NCBI RefSeq assembly: GCF_000622325.1
Contig: NZ_JASE01000005.1
Location: forward strand, 1 to 64,000
Length of the DNA: 64,000 bases
From: Sulfitobacter geojensis
GTDB lineage: Bacteria > Pseudomonadota > Alphaproteobacteria > Rhodobacterales > Rhodobacteraceae
Reading direction: 5' to 3'
In this document: piece after piece, positions 27,308 through 36,951 of the stretch
Layout: each line of letters starts with the position of its first letter
How positions within the stretch are numbered: the stretch's first letter is position 1
Position numbers and translations under genes: made by a program
Notes under the pieces: generated by a model
What the model saw: only the letters and a program-made list of their open reading frames with translations
Databases searched by the model: none
What the model was told of the DNA's origin: nothing

Positions 27308-28657
27308 TTAGTTGGTTACGGCGTTGCCCAAGCTGATAACCGACGGGAACACTTGCTTAAGCGCACGGTTCCAGCGGGTGATCGGCTGTTCTGCGATGAA
27401 CACAATGTCGTTGGGCTGCATTTTGAAGCGTGTCGCAAGGCTCATATTGGCCGCGTTTCGTGCATCAAGGTGCCATGCGGTGACCGCGCCAAATTCGGCC
27501 GGGTCGGACGATCCGCGCAGCACGTAAATCTGGGAGGGGTTGCCTGTTTCGCTTGAAAAACCACTGTCGGAATACAGCGCATCCGCAAGCGACGCCTGAC
27601 GCCCGAAGGGCATCGTGAACCGGCCGGGCTTTGATACTTCGCCCGTCAGATAGACAAAGTCGCGGTCAACGGCGTCAAAATCAACGCGGTCTTTAAAGTT
27701 GCTCCGCTCTTCACTCAACGACGAACGGCGCAAGTTCACTTCGGCGTTCAATTCTGCAAGAGCCTGAACGCGGCCCTGCTGGCGGAATTGGGCAAGGGTG
27801 ATCTGCTCTTGGAAATACGATTGCGCTTTTTCCAGCTCGAACTCGGTGTCGACAAAAACGCTATCGCCATTCACAAGACGGACTTTTTGCAGATCAGCAC
27901 GTCGCAGATATTCCTCAAGCGGGATTTGGTACAATGTGCCATCGCGGTAAATACGGATCGACGCGAACTCCAGATCCCGGGTCGAGATACCACCCGCCGC
28001 GGCCAGTGCTTCGTCCAGATAAAGCGGCGTCAGCGTGATCGGTGCCACTGTCGGATTTGAAACGGCCCCCCCCAGTGACACGCGCTTGGAGTTGAACTCT
28101 GCGATTTCTAGGCTGAAGGTCGGGTCAATCTGGCTTTGCACAAGGCTTTGAAACAATTGCGCTTCTGCTTCTTCCAACGTCAAACCATCAAGGTTAACGC
28201 GGCCGACATCCGGTATCGCAATCGCACCGTCGTCCTGTACTGTATACCCTTGGCGGGAATTCTGCGCAGCCAGCAGCCCGCTTAGTTCCTCAACCGTGCT
28301 GCCGCCGGATTTTGTGGCCAACAGCAGAACATCACCGACACCAATCCGGTATGGACCTGCCGCCGCGTTTGGCGGAATACGCAGGGTCATCGCCGCCGGA
28401 CGCTGCTGTTCGCTTTGACTGGTTGGCGGAACCGCACCGGCACCCCGCACAGACCCCGCACCACCCGCATTCTGGAAGAAAACGGCAGGCAATTGTTTGG
28501 GATTATATCTTGCACGATTCGCAACCAGAACGGTTTCTGCATTCACCGGAAGCACACGCACCTTACCGTCGCGGGCATCCACCTTCGGGGAAACATAGAC
28601 GCTTCCACAGCTTGCCAGAAAGAACAGAATCGACGCAGCAATAGGCAGTTTAAACAT
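27308..28657 (-). CDS. Polysaccharide export outer-membrane lipoprotein, Wza-like
   Basis: The outer-membrane channel of Wzx/Wzy-type export. Signal peptide with lipobox LASC at residues 14-17, a polysaccharide-export domain beginning near GPYRIGVGDVLLL, then SLBB-type domains (VSLGGAVSNP and VYLTGEVSKPGRF-like segments). At 449 residues it is longer than E. coli Wza, with a low-complexity insert after the lipobox. An inverted repeat lies 37-69 bases upstream of the ATG. Confidence 0.9.
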   Translation of the reverse strand: MFKLPIAASILFFLASCGSVYVSPKVDARDGKVRVLPVNAETVLVANRARYNPKQLPAVFFQNAGGAGSVRGAGAVPPTSQSEQQRPAAMTLRIPPNAAAGPYRIGVGDVLLLATKSGGSTVEELSGLLAAQNSRQGYTVQDDGAIAIPDVGRVNLDGLTLEEAEAQLFQSLVQSQIDPTFSLEIAEFNSKRVSLGGAVSNPTVAPITLTPLYLDEALAAAGGISTRDLEFASIRIYRDGTLYQIPLEEYLRRADLQKVRLVNGDSVFVDTEFELEKAQSYFQEQITLAQFRQQGRVQALAELNAEVNLRRSSLSEERSNFKDRVDFDAVDRDFVYLTGEVSKPGRFTMPFGRQASLADALYSDSGFSSETGNPSQIYVLRGSSDPAEFGAVTAWHLDARNAANMSLATRFKMQPNDIVFIAEQPITRWNRALKQVFPSVISLGNAVTN

Positions 28658-28693
28658 ACAAAAGTCCCCAAAACAGTTGCTGTCTGCTTTTCA

Positions 28694-28726
28694 GGAAACC
28701 ACTACAAATTCAAGTTTCCAGTGGTT
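28694..28726 (-). promoter_or_regulatory. Interleaved inverted repeats upstream of wza-like gene
   Basis: On the minus strand AACCACT and AGTGGTT (seven bases, 16 apart) interleave with GGAAAC and GTTTCC (six bases). The two stems share bases and cannot both form fully. It could be an operator or a two-state or pseudoknot element in the leader. The rest of 28658-28811 shows nothing clear. Confidence 0.3.
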
Positions 28727-28811
28727 AATAATACACAAATCAAATGGATTGTCGCCAGATTGCCGCAACCCGCACTCCAATACTATGCCGTATAATCTGA
28801 CCTGCGCTGCT

Positions 28812-29603
28812 TTAGATGAATTCGCAAGTGCCAGGCCCAATCGCCGCAGCCGTTAAACGACCCGTATGATAGGCCCCCGTATCGATCGAAATCCGCTGGG
28901 GGTGCAACTGCGGTTCTTTTACAATTGTGTGCCCGTGCACAACCCAGATTCCGTCAGTACGGGGGGTCGACATGAACTCGTTATGCCCCCACAGCATTGT
29001 CTGGCGGGTCTGATCATGCGGTGCCAAATGCGGGTCCATTGCCGCATGCACCACACAGACATTGCCACTTTGATATTGCAGCGGCAGATTGCGCAGCCAG
29101 TGTAGCATGCCCTCCGGAAGGGCTGCCTCCAACGCTAGGCTAGCCTCGACCAGCTCCTCAGCATCCGAATTTTCGCGGACCCGTCCGATGTTGTAACTTG
29201 CAAGAGCCTGCAACCCGCCATTACGCAACCACCGCGCACCACGCCCGACAGGATCGTCGATAAAGTCGAGCATCATCCGTTCGTGGTTCCCCATCAGACA
29301 GGTCACCGCATCGGGCATTTGCATCGCGAGGTCGTATATCCAGTCCAGCACTTGCTTGGACTGCTCGCCGCGATCAATGTAATCGCCTACGAAAATAAGC
29401 TGAGGGTTCTGTGCGGCACGCTCTGGCACCGCTTCTACATATTCCTCGACGCGTCGAATGGCCTGCCCCATAAGGTCAAAAGAACCGTGAATATCCCCCA
29501 AGACCAGCAGCAAACGCTCTGGCGCGATGGCGGCAATATCGGCGTCCGCCTGCTGTGTCGGTGATTGTATCGTCGAGAACAGGGATTTCAGTCGTTTTAA
29601 CAC
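28812..29603 (-). CDS. PP2A-like metallophosphatase
   Basis: A calcineurin-fold phosphoesterase with the full metal-binding set: GDIHG, GDYIDRG, GNHERM, a later His (VHAAMD) and GHT. Members act as Ser/Thr or Tyr phosphatases or on diadenosine tetraphosphate. In this locus it could oppose the Wzc autokinase, but that is inference. GTG 29603 with AAGG eight bases upstream is chosen over a TTG at 29639, which lacks a ribosome site. It lies between the wza-like and dehydratase genes on the same strand. Confidence 0.82.
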   Translation of the reverse strand: MLKRLKSLFSTIQSPTQQADADIAAIAPERLLLVLGDIHGSFDLMGQAIRRVEEYVEAVPERAAQNPQLIFVGDYIDRGEQSKQVLDWIYDLAMQMPDAVTCLMGNHERMMLDFIDDPVGRGARWLRNGGLQALASYNIGRVRENSDAEELVEASLALEAALPEGMLHWLRNLPLQYQSGNVCVVHAAMDPHLAPHDQTRQTMLWGHNEFMSTPRTDGIWVVHGHTIVKEPQLHPQRISIDTGAYHTGRLTAAAIGPGTCEFI

Positions 29604-29747
29604 GTATCGTTGCCTTAAAGCGGGGAACACCCGAACCAATTACATACTTAGCCAGTTTCGGCAAACCCACAACCTCAAGCTGTGAACCATGTTAGGCCGT
29701 CTTCTCACACAGAAAAACGTAGCCCCGTTCAATTATGGAAAAACTGT

Positions 29748-31643
29748 TCAACCAATTGCGTGATCGTCAATTTGCCGATGATATCCTTCAACGCGCTGCA
29801 CGATGATATCGCGCAATTTGCTAACGTCGTTGGCCGCAAGCGACCCCTGTATTTCACGCAACATCGACGCAACTTCAAGCTCACTCAGCATCGTCTCTTC
29901 TGCTCGCAAAATTTTAGGATGGGGCGTTCCGAGCAAGCTGTCGTTATCAATCAGCAACTCTTCGTAAAGTTTCTCTCCTGGCCGCAAGCCGGTGATTTCT
30001 ATTGCGATATCACCCTCACCCGTCACCGGATCCTTCACTTTGCGCCCCGAAAGGGCAATCATCTGATGCGCGATGTCGATAATTTTCTGCGGTTGCCCCA
30101 TATCGAGGACAAACACGTCGCCCCCCTCTGCATAGGCACCGGCCAGCAACACCAAACGCGCCGCCTCAGGGATGGTCATAAAGAACCGCGTAACATCCTT
30201 GTGCGTTACCGTCACCGGACCACCCTTGGCAATTTGGCGCTGGAATAGCGGCAGCACGGACCCTGAGGATCCAAGCACATTGCCAAAACGCACCATGGCA
30301 AATTTTGTCACCGCGCTGCGGGTCTGGATGTCCTGAACCACTAATTCAGAAAGCCGCTTCGTTGCCCCCATAATATTGGTCGGGCGCACCGCCTTGTCGG
30401 TCGATACCAGAATAAAGCGCTCAAGTTTGGCCTTTGCTGCCGCCGAGGCAACGACCTGTGTCCCCAAAACGTTGTTACGCGCGCCCTCCAACTCGTTTTC
30501 CTCGACCAAAGGCACATGTTTGTAAGCAGCCGCGTGCAGGATGATATCTACGCCTTCCTCGGCAATTACATTTTCGACCCTCGGGCTATTGGTTACCGAC
30601 CCCAGACGCGCAACGACCGTAATGTTTCGTCCGTCCGCCTCCGCCTGCATTTCCTGATCAATCTGGTAAAGCTGGTATTCGCTTTGTTCGAACAGAATAA
30701 TCCGCGTCGGTTTGCAGTGGATCAATTGCCGACAAAGCTCTGATCCGATCGAGCCCCCCGCCCCGGTCACCATAACCACCCGACCGGCATAGCTTTTGGC
30801 GATTTCCGGCGTGTCTAGAACAACCTTGTCCCGCCCCAAAAGCTGGTCCGGTGACACCGGCATAAGACTCTCGACAAGCCCCTTGCCCGACATCAGCTCG
30901 ATATAGGACGGCAGGACTTTGACCTCAGCCTCATACCCTTTCAGCGTTTCAACGATTTCGGCGCGCCGCACCTTTGACAAGGAAGGGACCGCAAGCAGGA
31001 TTTGTTCAATGCCCGCCCGCACCAATTGCGTTTTGAGGGCATCAGGCGCAAAAACTGGCAATCCGGCAATCATCAACCCCTGCAAGCTTGGGTTGTCATC
31101 AACAAAAAATACAGGCCGCGCTTCCTGCGCCTGACGCAAAGCCGAGGCCAGCTGAATGCCGGCAGCGCCAGCGCCGTAAATCGCGACCCTTGTGTGGTCA
31201 CTTCCATGCTCGGCAAGCCAGTTCAGGAAAGCCAGCCCGCCAAGCCGCGCGAATACCGCCAGCACACAAAAGATGACGCCAAACAAAAGCGGCACTGAAC
31301 GAGGGGCATTCAGACCAAGCAAATAGCTCAGCACAATCGCACTCATCGCTAAGGCCATCGAAACAAGAGCAATGCGCGTCATTGCCCTGCTTTCGAACGC
31401 ATTCAGCTTGATCCGGTCAAGCCGCACGCCAAGCGCCAGAATAACGCCGATGATTGATAAGATCGGGAACAAGACCCAACTGGAGGCCAAATAGGAAAAC
31501 GGTTGCGCAGTGCCGTAACGCAAAGCGAAAGCAAAATAGAGGCTTAAAGGAACGAGGAGACTGTCCACGGACAGAAAAATGGCGCGTTTCACCCGCCGCG
31601 ACAGCGTATGTAGTTTCAGAAAGGGCACTGGTACGAATCTCAA
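29748..31643 (-). CDS. Membrane-bound UDP-GlcNAc 4,6-dehydratase, WbpM/FlaA1/CapD family
   Basis: A 631-residue protein with four N-terminal membrane helices (about residues 20-135), a first nucleotide-binding region (YGAGAAGIQLA), and a C-terminal SDR domain: TGAGGSIGSELCRQL, AAYKHVPLVE, STDKAVRPTNIMGATK (Met in the Tyr position, as in WbpM), RFGNVLGSSGSV. WbpM converts UDP-GlcNAc to UDP-4-keto-6-deoxy-GlcNAc, the precursor of QuiNAc and FucNAc. With the reductase at 5458 and the transferase at 6333 it would make the initiating sugar. TTG 31643 has AAGG nine bases upstream; the next in-frame GTG has none. Confidence 0.9.
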   Translation of the reverse strand: MRFVPVPFLKLHTLSRRVKRAIFLSVDSLLVPLSLYFAFALRYGTAQPFSYLASSWVLFPILSIIGVILALGVRLDRIKLNAFESRAMTRIALVSMALAMSAIVLSYLLGLNAPRSVPLLFGVIFCVLAVFARLGGLAFLNWLAEHGSDHTRVAIYGAGAAGIQLASALRQAQEARPVFFVDDNPSLQGLMIAGLPVFAPDALKTQLVRAGIEQILLAVPSLSKVRRAEIVETLKGYEAEVKVLPSYIELMSGKGLVESLMPVSPDQLLGRDKVVLDTPEIAKSYAGRVVMVTGAGGSIGSELCRQLIHCKPTRIILFEQSEYQLYQIDQEMQAEADGRNITVVARLGSVTNSPRVENVIAEEGVDIILHAAAYKHVPLVEENELEGARNNVLGTQVVASAAAKAKLERFILVSTDKAVRPTNIMGATKRLSELVVQDIQTRSAVTKFAMVRFGNVLGSSGSVLPLFQRQIAKGGPVTVTHKDVTRFFMTIPEAARLVLLAGAYAEGGDVFVLDMGQPQKIIDIAHQMIALSGRKVKDPVTGEGDIAIEITGLRPGEKLYEELLIDNDSLLGTPHPKILRAEETMLSELEVASMLREIQGSLAANDVSKLRDIIVQRVEGYHRQIDDHAIG

Positions 31644-31815
31644 TTAATACAACCTTAAGAATATACCAAGAAATGTGCTCAATGCAAAACAGCTTAAGCG
31701 GATTCCGGCCGCCTCCGCTCATTTGTGCAATGACACAAGATTTTTGCAGCTTTGTGACAGGTTGCAACATTGCCTTTGGGCCTGCCATATGTGATGCACT
31801 TTCAGCTTTGTTCAA

Positions 31816-33960
31816 ATGGTAGGTTTTCTAGTGACGCCAGCTCAACCCCTCGACCGCACGTCCTTTGAAACCAATGGTCAGGATGAAATTGACCTCAGCC
31901 AACTGGCGCGAACCCTGTGGCGTGGAAAACTACTGATTATTTTGAGCGCCGTCGTTTGTCTTCTGATCGGCATTTGGTACGCATATTTTCAGGCGGTTCC
32001 TGTCTATACATCGAAGGCTATCGTCGCGCTTGAAAGCCGTCAGGAACAGGTGGTGGACATCGAAAGCGTGGTGACGGGACTGTCCGGGGATCAGGCAACG
32101 ATTAACACAGAAGTTGAAGTTATCCGTTCACGGGGGCTCATCGAAAAGTTGGTGCTGGAACTGGACCTTTTGGCAGATCCCGAATTCAATGCCAGCCTCA
32201 GACCCAAATCAAACTTCTCGATTGGTGCCGCAGTCGGTTTCATTCGCGGTATGCTCGGCAGCCCGGTTGAGGAGCGCGTGACAGATCCGCGCGGCGAACT
32301 TGATGCGGTCATCGACAATGTCTTGAAATCCATATCAATCGCCAATGTCCGGCAAAGCTATGTGTTCAGCATTACAGCCATCACTCAGCATCCGACAAAA
32401 TCTGCCAAGATCGCGAATACCCTCGCCAATCTGTACATCCTTGAACAGCTGGAAACAAAATTCAACGCCACCCAACAGGCGACAAGCTGGCTGACGGACC
32501 GTGTCGCAGAATTGCAAATCCAGCTGGAAAAATCCGAAGCAGAGGTGAAAGATTTCAACGCCAGTGCGCAATTGGTTAGTCCTGAGGCGCTAACCGGTTT
32601 GAACCGCCAGATCAAAGATCTGCGCGACAGGCTGCGTGAAACCACCGCCGTCAAAGAAGCCGCTGATGCCCGTCTTGCCGAACTGAAAGCCATCGCCCAA
32701 AGTGATGACGTTGAAGCCATCGCAAACGCTGTTAATGATCCCACGCTCAATCGTGTGTTGCAACTGATGCAAGCCAGCGGCGACAGCAATCCCGACCGCT
32801 CCGCTTTTGACGCACGACTAAACCAGGTCCTGACCCGGGCCGAGCTTGAGGCAACCCGCAGCAGCAGCCAGATCGATGCCCTGCAAAACAGCATTGCGGA
32901 ACAGGAACGGCAGATCGAAGACCAATCTTCTGACCTTGTACAGCTTCAACAACTTCAGCGCGAAGCCGAAGCCAGCCGTCTGATCTATGAATTCTTCCTG
33001 AACCGGCTCAAGGAAACCAGCGTTCAGGCCGGCATCCAGCAGGCAGATAGCCGCGTCCTTTCGGATGCGGTTGTTCCTTTGTCCCCCTCCGCCCCCCGCA
33101 AATCCCTGATCCTCGCCTTGTCGATGATGCTGGGACTTATGGCCGGTTCGGGCTTTGTGTTGCTACGTGAATTTGCACAGAACACCTTCCGTGAAGCGTC
33201 GGAACTGGAAAGCCGCACAGGGTATACCGTCATCGGACAGGTGCCATCAATTCCGGCGCGTCGTCGCAAGAACGTACTTAAATACCTCACGGACAAACCG
33301 ACCTCGGCTGCGGCAGAAGCAATCCGTAACCTGCGGACCTCGGTGCTGTTGTCAAACATCGACAATCCGCCCCAGATCATCATGTCTACCTCTTCCATCC
33401 CCGGTGAAGGTAAAACAACACAATCCCTCGCGCTGACGCAGAACCTTACCGGATTAGGTAAACGCGTACTGCTGATCGAAGGGGACATTCGCCGCCGTGT
33501 TTTCAGCCAGTATTTCGACATCGCAGATCAACCCGGTTTAGTCTCTGTCCTGTCCGGCAACTCCCAGCTGTCAGAAAGCGCGATCCGCATTGACGAATTG
33601 GGGGCCGACGTATTGCTTGGGGAGAAGGCCAAGACAAACGCCGCGGATATTTTCTCGTCCGAGCGCTTCGCAGAATTCCTGAACCATGCACGAGAGCTAT
33701 ACGATTATATTATCATCGACACCCCACCTGTTCTGGCCGTTCCAGACGCGCGGATTATCGGGAAATCGGTCGATGCCGTGATCTACACTGTCAAATGGGA
33801 CAGCACATCACACCGTCAGGTACGCGAAGGGATCAGAGCCTTCGAAGACGTCAATGTCCGCATCGCCGGTCTGGTCCTTGGACAGATCAGTTCCCGTGGT
33901 ATGAAGCGTTACGGGTATGGCGACAGCTACGGCGCATACAGCGCCTATTATGACAACTAA
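31816..33960 (+). CDS. Polysaccharide co-polymerase and tyrosine autokinase, Wzc-like
   Basis: A 714-residue inner-membrane protein controlling chain length and export. Wzz domain with TM1 at about 39-58, a long periplasmic coiled-coil region, TM2 at about 430-450, then the cytoplasmic BY-kinase: Walker A SIPGEGKTT near 527-535, Walker A' LLIEGDIRRR, Walker B YIIIDTPP. The C-terminal tyrosine cluster (YGYGDSYGAYSAYYDN, last 16 residues) holds seven Tyr, the usual autophosphorylation sites. ATG 31816 is used; GTG 31831 has better ribosome-site spacing. It is divergent from the WbpM-like gene over 172 bp. Confidence 0.93.
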   Translation: MVGFLVTPAQPLDRTSFETNGQDEIDLSQLARTLWRGKLLIILSAVVCLLIGIWYAYFQAVPVYTSKAIVALESRQEQVVDIESVVTGLSGDQATINTEVEVIRSRGLIEKLVLELDLLADPEFNASLRPKSNFSIGAAVGFIRGMLGSPVEERVTDPRGELDAVIDNVLKSISIANVRQSYVFSITAITQHPTKSAKIANTLANLYILEQLETKFNATQQATSWLTDRVAELQIQLEKSEAEVKDFNASAQLVSPEALTGLNRQIKDLRDRLRETTAVKEAADARLAELKAIAQSDDVEAIANAVNDPTLNRVLQLMQASGDSNPDRSAFDARLNQVLTRAELEATRSSSQIDALQNSIAEQERQIEDQSSDLVQLQQLQREAEASRLIYEFFLNRLKETSVQAGIQQADSRVLSDAVVPLSPSAPRKSLILALSMMLGLMAGSGFVLLREFAQNTFREASELESRTGYTVIGQVPSIPARRRKNVLKYLTDKPTSAAAEAIRNLRTSVLLSNIDNPPQIIMSTSSIPGEGKTTQSLALTQNLTGLGKRVLLIEGDIRRRVFSQYFDIADQPGLVSVLSGNSQLSESAIRIDELGADVLLGEKAKTNAADIFSSERFAEFLNHARELYDYIIIDTPPVLAVPDARIIGKSVDAVIYTVKWDSTSHRQVREGIRAFEDVNVRIAGLVLGQISSRGMKRYGYGDSYGAYSAYYDN

Positions 33961-34007
33961 AGCCTGTTTCAAACCTGCGCGATGACCTATAAAAGACCGA
34001 TGCGACC

Positions 34008-34035
34008 GCCGACAACTAGTCGGCCGCGCACTCCT
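34008..34035 (+). terminator. Probable terminator after wzc-like gene
   Basis: GCCGAC-aacta-GTCGGC hairpin (34008-34024) followed a few bases later by a run of five T. It lies between wzc and hemF in a 213-bp gap otherwise without features. Confidence 0.4.
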
Positions 34036-34173
34036 TTTTAGGTCACGAAAACACACAGGCATAAATCCACCTTCAAATGATGACATGGATCAAAGACGCG
34101 GTTGGGCAAACCCTTTCTAACCTGCCCGACAACCCGCCGCATAATGCCGCAAAACCAGCAGAGACACCGCTCC

Positions 34174-35055
34174 ATGACCGACACTTTTGACACCCAAAAA
34201 CAACAAGCATCCGACTGGTTCCGCCAATTGCGCGACGAGATCGTGAGCGCGTTTCATGCCCTGGAAGACCGCCATGTTTCAGACGCACCGGCGGGACGGA
34301 TGGAAGTGCGCAAAACCACGCGCACCGCTGATGACGGCTCCGACGCTGGTGGTGGCGAGATGAGCGTGATGCGCGGCGGGCGCGTGTTCGAAAAAGTCGG
34401 CGTCAACATCTCGACGGTTTACGGCACGCTGGGCGAACGCGCCCAAACCGCGATGGCCGCGCGAAAAGGCATTCCCGGCATGAAGGACGACCCACGGTTC
34501 TGGGCCTCCGGCATCTCTTTGGTCGCTCACATGCAAAATCCGCATTCTCCAGCCGTCCACATGAACACACGCATGTTCTGGACACCCCATGCATGGTGGT
34601 TCGGCGGCGGCGCTGACCTGAACCCCTGCATCGAATATGACGAAGATACCGCCCACTTTCACAGCAAAATGCAGGCGGCTTGCGACCCTCACGGTGCCAC
34701 GCTTTATTCTGAATTGAAAAAATGGGCAGATGAGTATTTTTACATCCCCCACCGCAAACGCGCACGGGGTGTGGGCGGCATTTTCTATGATGACCGCAAC
34801 ACCGGTGATTGGGACGCAGATTTCCAACTGACCCAAGACGTCGGCAAAGCATTCCTGCCTGCCTTCCTGCCGTTGATTGACAAACGCCGTGACACCCCAT
34901 GGGACGAGGTCGACAAAGACACGCAGCTGCGCCATCGCGGGCTCTACGCTGAATATAACCTTGTTTATGATCGGGGCACCAAATTTGGTCTTGAAACCGG
35001 TCACGACCCCGACGCGGTTTTGATGAGCCTGCCGCCGATGGCGAAGTGGTATTAA
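34174..35055 (+). CDS. hemF: Oxygen-dependent coproporphyrinogen III oxidase
   Basis: Converts coproporphyrinogen III to protoporphyrinogen IX with O2 in heme synthesis. The family signature is complete: GGRVFEKVGVN, SLVAHMQNPHSPAVHMNTR, WWFGGGADLNP, KKWADEYFYIPHR and GVGGIFYDD. At 293 residues it matches the family. ATG 34174 is chosen because it starts a typical N-terminus; upstream codons are not conserved-looking. Confidence 0.97.
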   Translation: MTDTFDTQKQQASDWFRQLRDEIVSAFHALEDRHVSDAPAGRMEVRKTTRTADDGSDAGGGEMSVMRGGRVFEKVGVNISTVYGTLGERAQTAMAARKGIPGMKDDPRFWASGISLVAHMQNPHSPAVHMNTRMFWTPHAWWFGGGADLNPCIEYDEDTAHFHSKMQAACDPHGATLYSELKKWADEYFYIPHRKRARGVGGIFYDDRNTGDWDADFQLTQDVGKAFLPAFLPLIDKRRDTPWDEVDKDTQLRHRGLYAEYNLVYDRGTKFGLETGHDPDAVLMSLPPMAKWY

Positions 35056-35100
35056 AGCTAACCGGTTCCCGGCTCTATTACATCGCTTGGGCTCAAGCGC

Positions 35101-35571
35101 CTAAACCCGATGATAGGGCCCACCGGCCAAAATTGATGCGGCGCGATACAACTGTTCGGACAGCATCACCCGCACCAGCATATGCGGCCAGACCATTTTG
35201 CCAAACGACAGCTTGTAATCCACGCGGGCCCGCAAATCAGGGGCGATACCATCCGCGCCACCAATCACAAAAGCCACATCGCTGCGCCCCATGTCGCGCC
35301 ATCCGCCCAGACGGTTCGCAAATTCGGGCGATGTTTCGATCTTGCCGCGTTCATCCAGCGCACAGATCAGCGCGCCGGCAGGCAGGGCGCGTTCCAGCAA
35401 CGCGGCCTCCGCCGCCATGCCCCCGCCCTTTTTGTCCTCAACTTCAACGACACGCGCGGGGCCAAGGCCCAAAGCCCGCCCCGTTCTGTCGAAACGTGTC
35501 AGATAATCGTCGATAAGGTCTTTTTCAGGGCCCGCCCGAAGGCGGCCAACCGCGCAAATGTGAACTTTCAT
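35101..35571 (-). CDS. rlmH: 23S rRNA (pseudouridine-1915-N3)-methyltransferase
   Basis: SPOUT-fold methyltransferase acting on helix 69 of 70S ribosomes. 156 residues with [22 protein letters not shown], the SAM-binding knot FVIGGADG, and the C-terminal [24 protein letters not shown] with the final YHR. It follows rsfS on the same strand with a 16-base gap, the usual order. Confidence 0.96.
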   Translation of the reverse strand: MKVHICAVGRLRAGPEKDLIDDYLTRFDRTGRALGLGPARVVEVEDKKGGGMAAEAALLERALPAGALICALDERGKIETSPEFANRLGGWRDMGRSDVAFVIGGADGIAPDLRARVDYKLSFGKMVWPHMLVRVMLSEQLYRAASILAGGPYHRV

Positions 35572-35587
35572 TGCGCGGCCCGAAAAA

Positions 35588-35956
35588 TCAGTTTTGCGGG
35601 GATGCGACTTCGCCGCCGTCCATCCACATCTTTTCCAGCTGATAGAACTCGCGTACTTCAGGGCGGAAAACATGTACAATCACGTCGCCTGTGTCGATCA
35701 GGACCCAGTCGCCGATATCTTTGCCTTCGATCTTCGGCGAACGACCGAAATCATCTTTGACCTTCTGTGCCAGCTTTTCCGAGATCGCTGAAACCTGACG
35801 GGTCGAACGGCCCGAGCAGATGATCATGTGATCGCCAATCTCGGTTTTGCCGCGCAGATCAATCTGCACGATGTCTTCGGCTTTGTCTTCTTCAAGAGAC
35901 TCGAGGATGGCGGCCAACACAGCATTGCTTGTTGTCATGTCAGAGGTACGCGCCAT
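35588..35956 (-). CDS. rsfS: Ribosomal silencing factor RsfS
   Basis: Binds ribosomal protein L14 and blocks subunit joining under starvation. Motifs are [28 protein letters not shown] and [24 protein letters not shown]. Starts are ambiguous: the frame is open to ATG 36061 and also has ATG 35938. ATG 35956 is preferred because it overlaps (TGATG) the stop of an 18-codon upstream reading frame with a strong Shine-Dalgarno, implying coupled translation. It precedes rlmH. Confidence 0.93.
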   Translation of the reverse strand: MARTSDMTTSNAVLAAILESLEEDKAEDIVQIDLRGKTEIGDHMIICSGRSTRQVSAISEKLAQKVKDDFGRSPKIEGKDIGDWVLIDTGDVIVHVFRPEVREFYQLEKMWMDGGEVASPQN

Positions 35957-36012
35957 CAGCGGTGCCCCCGGTTTCGCATGCACGGATGCGTCAGTATGTA
36001 GTGACAGGACAT
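35956..36012 (-). CDS. Possible 18-residue leader peptide upstream of rsfS
   Basis: ATG 36012 has AAGGAGG six bases or fewer upstream, the best ribosome site in the area. The short frame (MSCHYILTHPC then MRNRGHR) has two Cys and several His/Arg codons and ends in TGA sharing its A with the rsfS ATG at 35956. This arrangement is typical of coupled leader peptides. An alternative is that rsfS starts at 36061 and the overlap is chance. Confidence 0.4.
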   Translation of the reverse strand: MSCHYILTHPCMRNRGHR

Positions 36013-36168
36013 TGTCCTCCTTTGGGCGCGCCGCCTTGCCCCCGGCGCTGGGGTTTTTCATATTTTAACAACACGAACCTGACAATTCAATGACAAGGCC
36101 GCAATGTGTGGCATTCCTGCCCGTCATCCTCGCAAGCCGTCGTCATGTGGGTACGCACCCGAAGGTCT

Positions 36169-36894
36169 TTAACCCTCTTGATGAAATATTGCCTGCCACT
36201 TGGCGTCAATTTCCGCCAATAAATCCATATCATAGGCGCTTGGGTCATTCGCATAGCGTCCGTCCGGCGTGGCATAACCCAACGCGTCCTCTTGTGCCCG
36301 CAATGCGCTTATCTGCTGCAAATCCACACCCAACGGCGGTATTTCGCCGCGCAACCCGTCCGGCGCTGCGGTTGGAAACAGCAAGGACGAATCGTCTTGT
36401 GACAGGTTCACACAGGCGCAGCCCTGCGCAGCGGCAATCACCGCCAGCCGCGCCGACTTTGCCCTGAGGTCGCGCAGACTTATATCATCGCGCAACGGAT
36501 CTGCCGTGCCGGTTCCGTAAAAATGTGTGCGGCCCTGCGCCGGATACACCATGTCACAGCCGATGAAGGCCATGATGCGCGGACGCACCTCGGCCAGCGC
36601 CCAATATCCGGTGGTAAACGCCATCGTCGCCCCCGCATGGACAAACCCGCCATAGAGGTTCTGCGCCGGCACAAAGGCATCTGCCTCAACGCACCGCTGG
36701 AAACCGGAAACGTTGCGGGGCCGGTTCTGCACTGGGAAATCTTCGGGGAACACCAGCGTGTCCCAATCGGGCCGCAGTTGCCATGCGTTGTTGATCGCGA
36801 CGATCCGGTCGAACCACCCCTTTTGCCATCCGCGTGACAGCGTCGCATTGGGTCCGCTCCCCATGATTAAAACGATCTCTCCGGCCTGCGTCAT
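36169..36894 (-). CDS. Conserved hypothetical protein
   Basis: A 241-residue soluble protein without signal peptide or membrane helices. It opens with a nucleotide-binding-like strand-loop IVLIMGSGPNATLSR, then VAINNAWQLRPDWDTLVFPEDFP, a FIGCDMVYP strand, and GRTHFYGTGTADPLRDD. The GSGP/AINNAW/GCDM pattern recalls glycosyltransferase-like or DUF115-like folds, but I cannot assign a family. ATG 36894 is preferred; a GTG at 36903 is possible. The stretch 36062-36168 before rsfS shows nothing. Confidence 0.7.
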   Translation of the reverse strand: MTQAGEIVLIMGSGPNATLSRGWQKGWFDRIVAINNAWQLRPDWDTLVFPEDFPVQNRPRNVSGFQRCVEADAFVPAQNLYGGFVHAGATMAFTTGYWALAEVRPRIMAFIGCDMVYPAQGRTHFYGTGTADPLRDDISLRDLRAKSARLAVIAAAQGCACVNLSQDDSSLLFPTAAPDGLRGEIPPLGVDLQQISALRAQEDALGYATPDGRYANDPSAYDMDLLAEIDAKWQAIFHQEG

Positions 36895-36951
36895 ATCCTG
36901 CACCCCACCCCGCCCTGCGACTGAGCTAGGCCTCGCCAGCCCACGGTCAAT

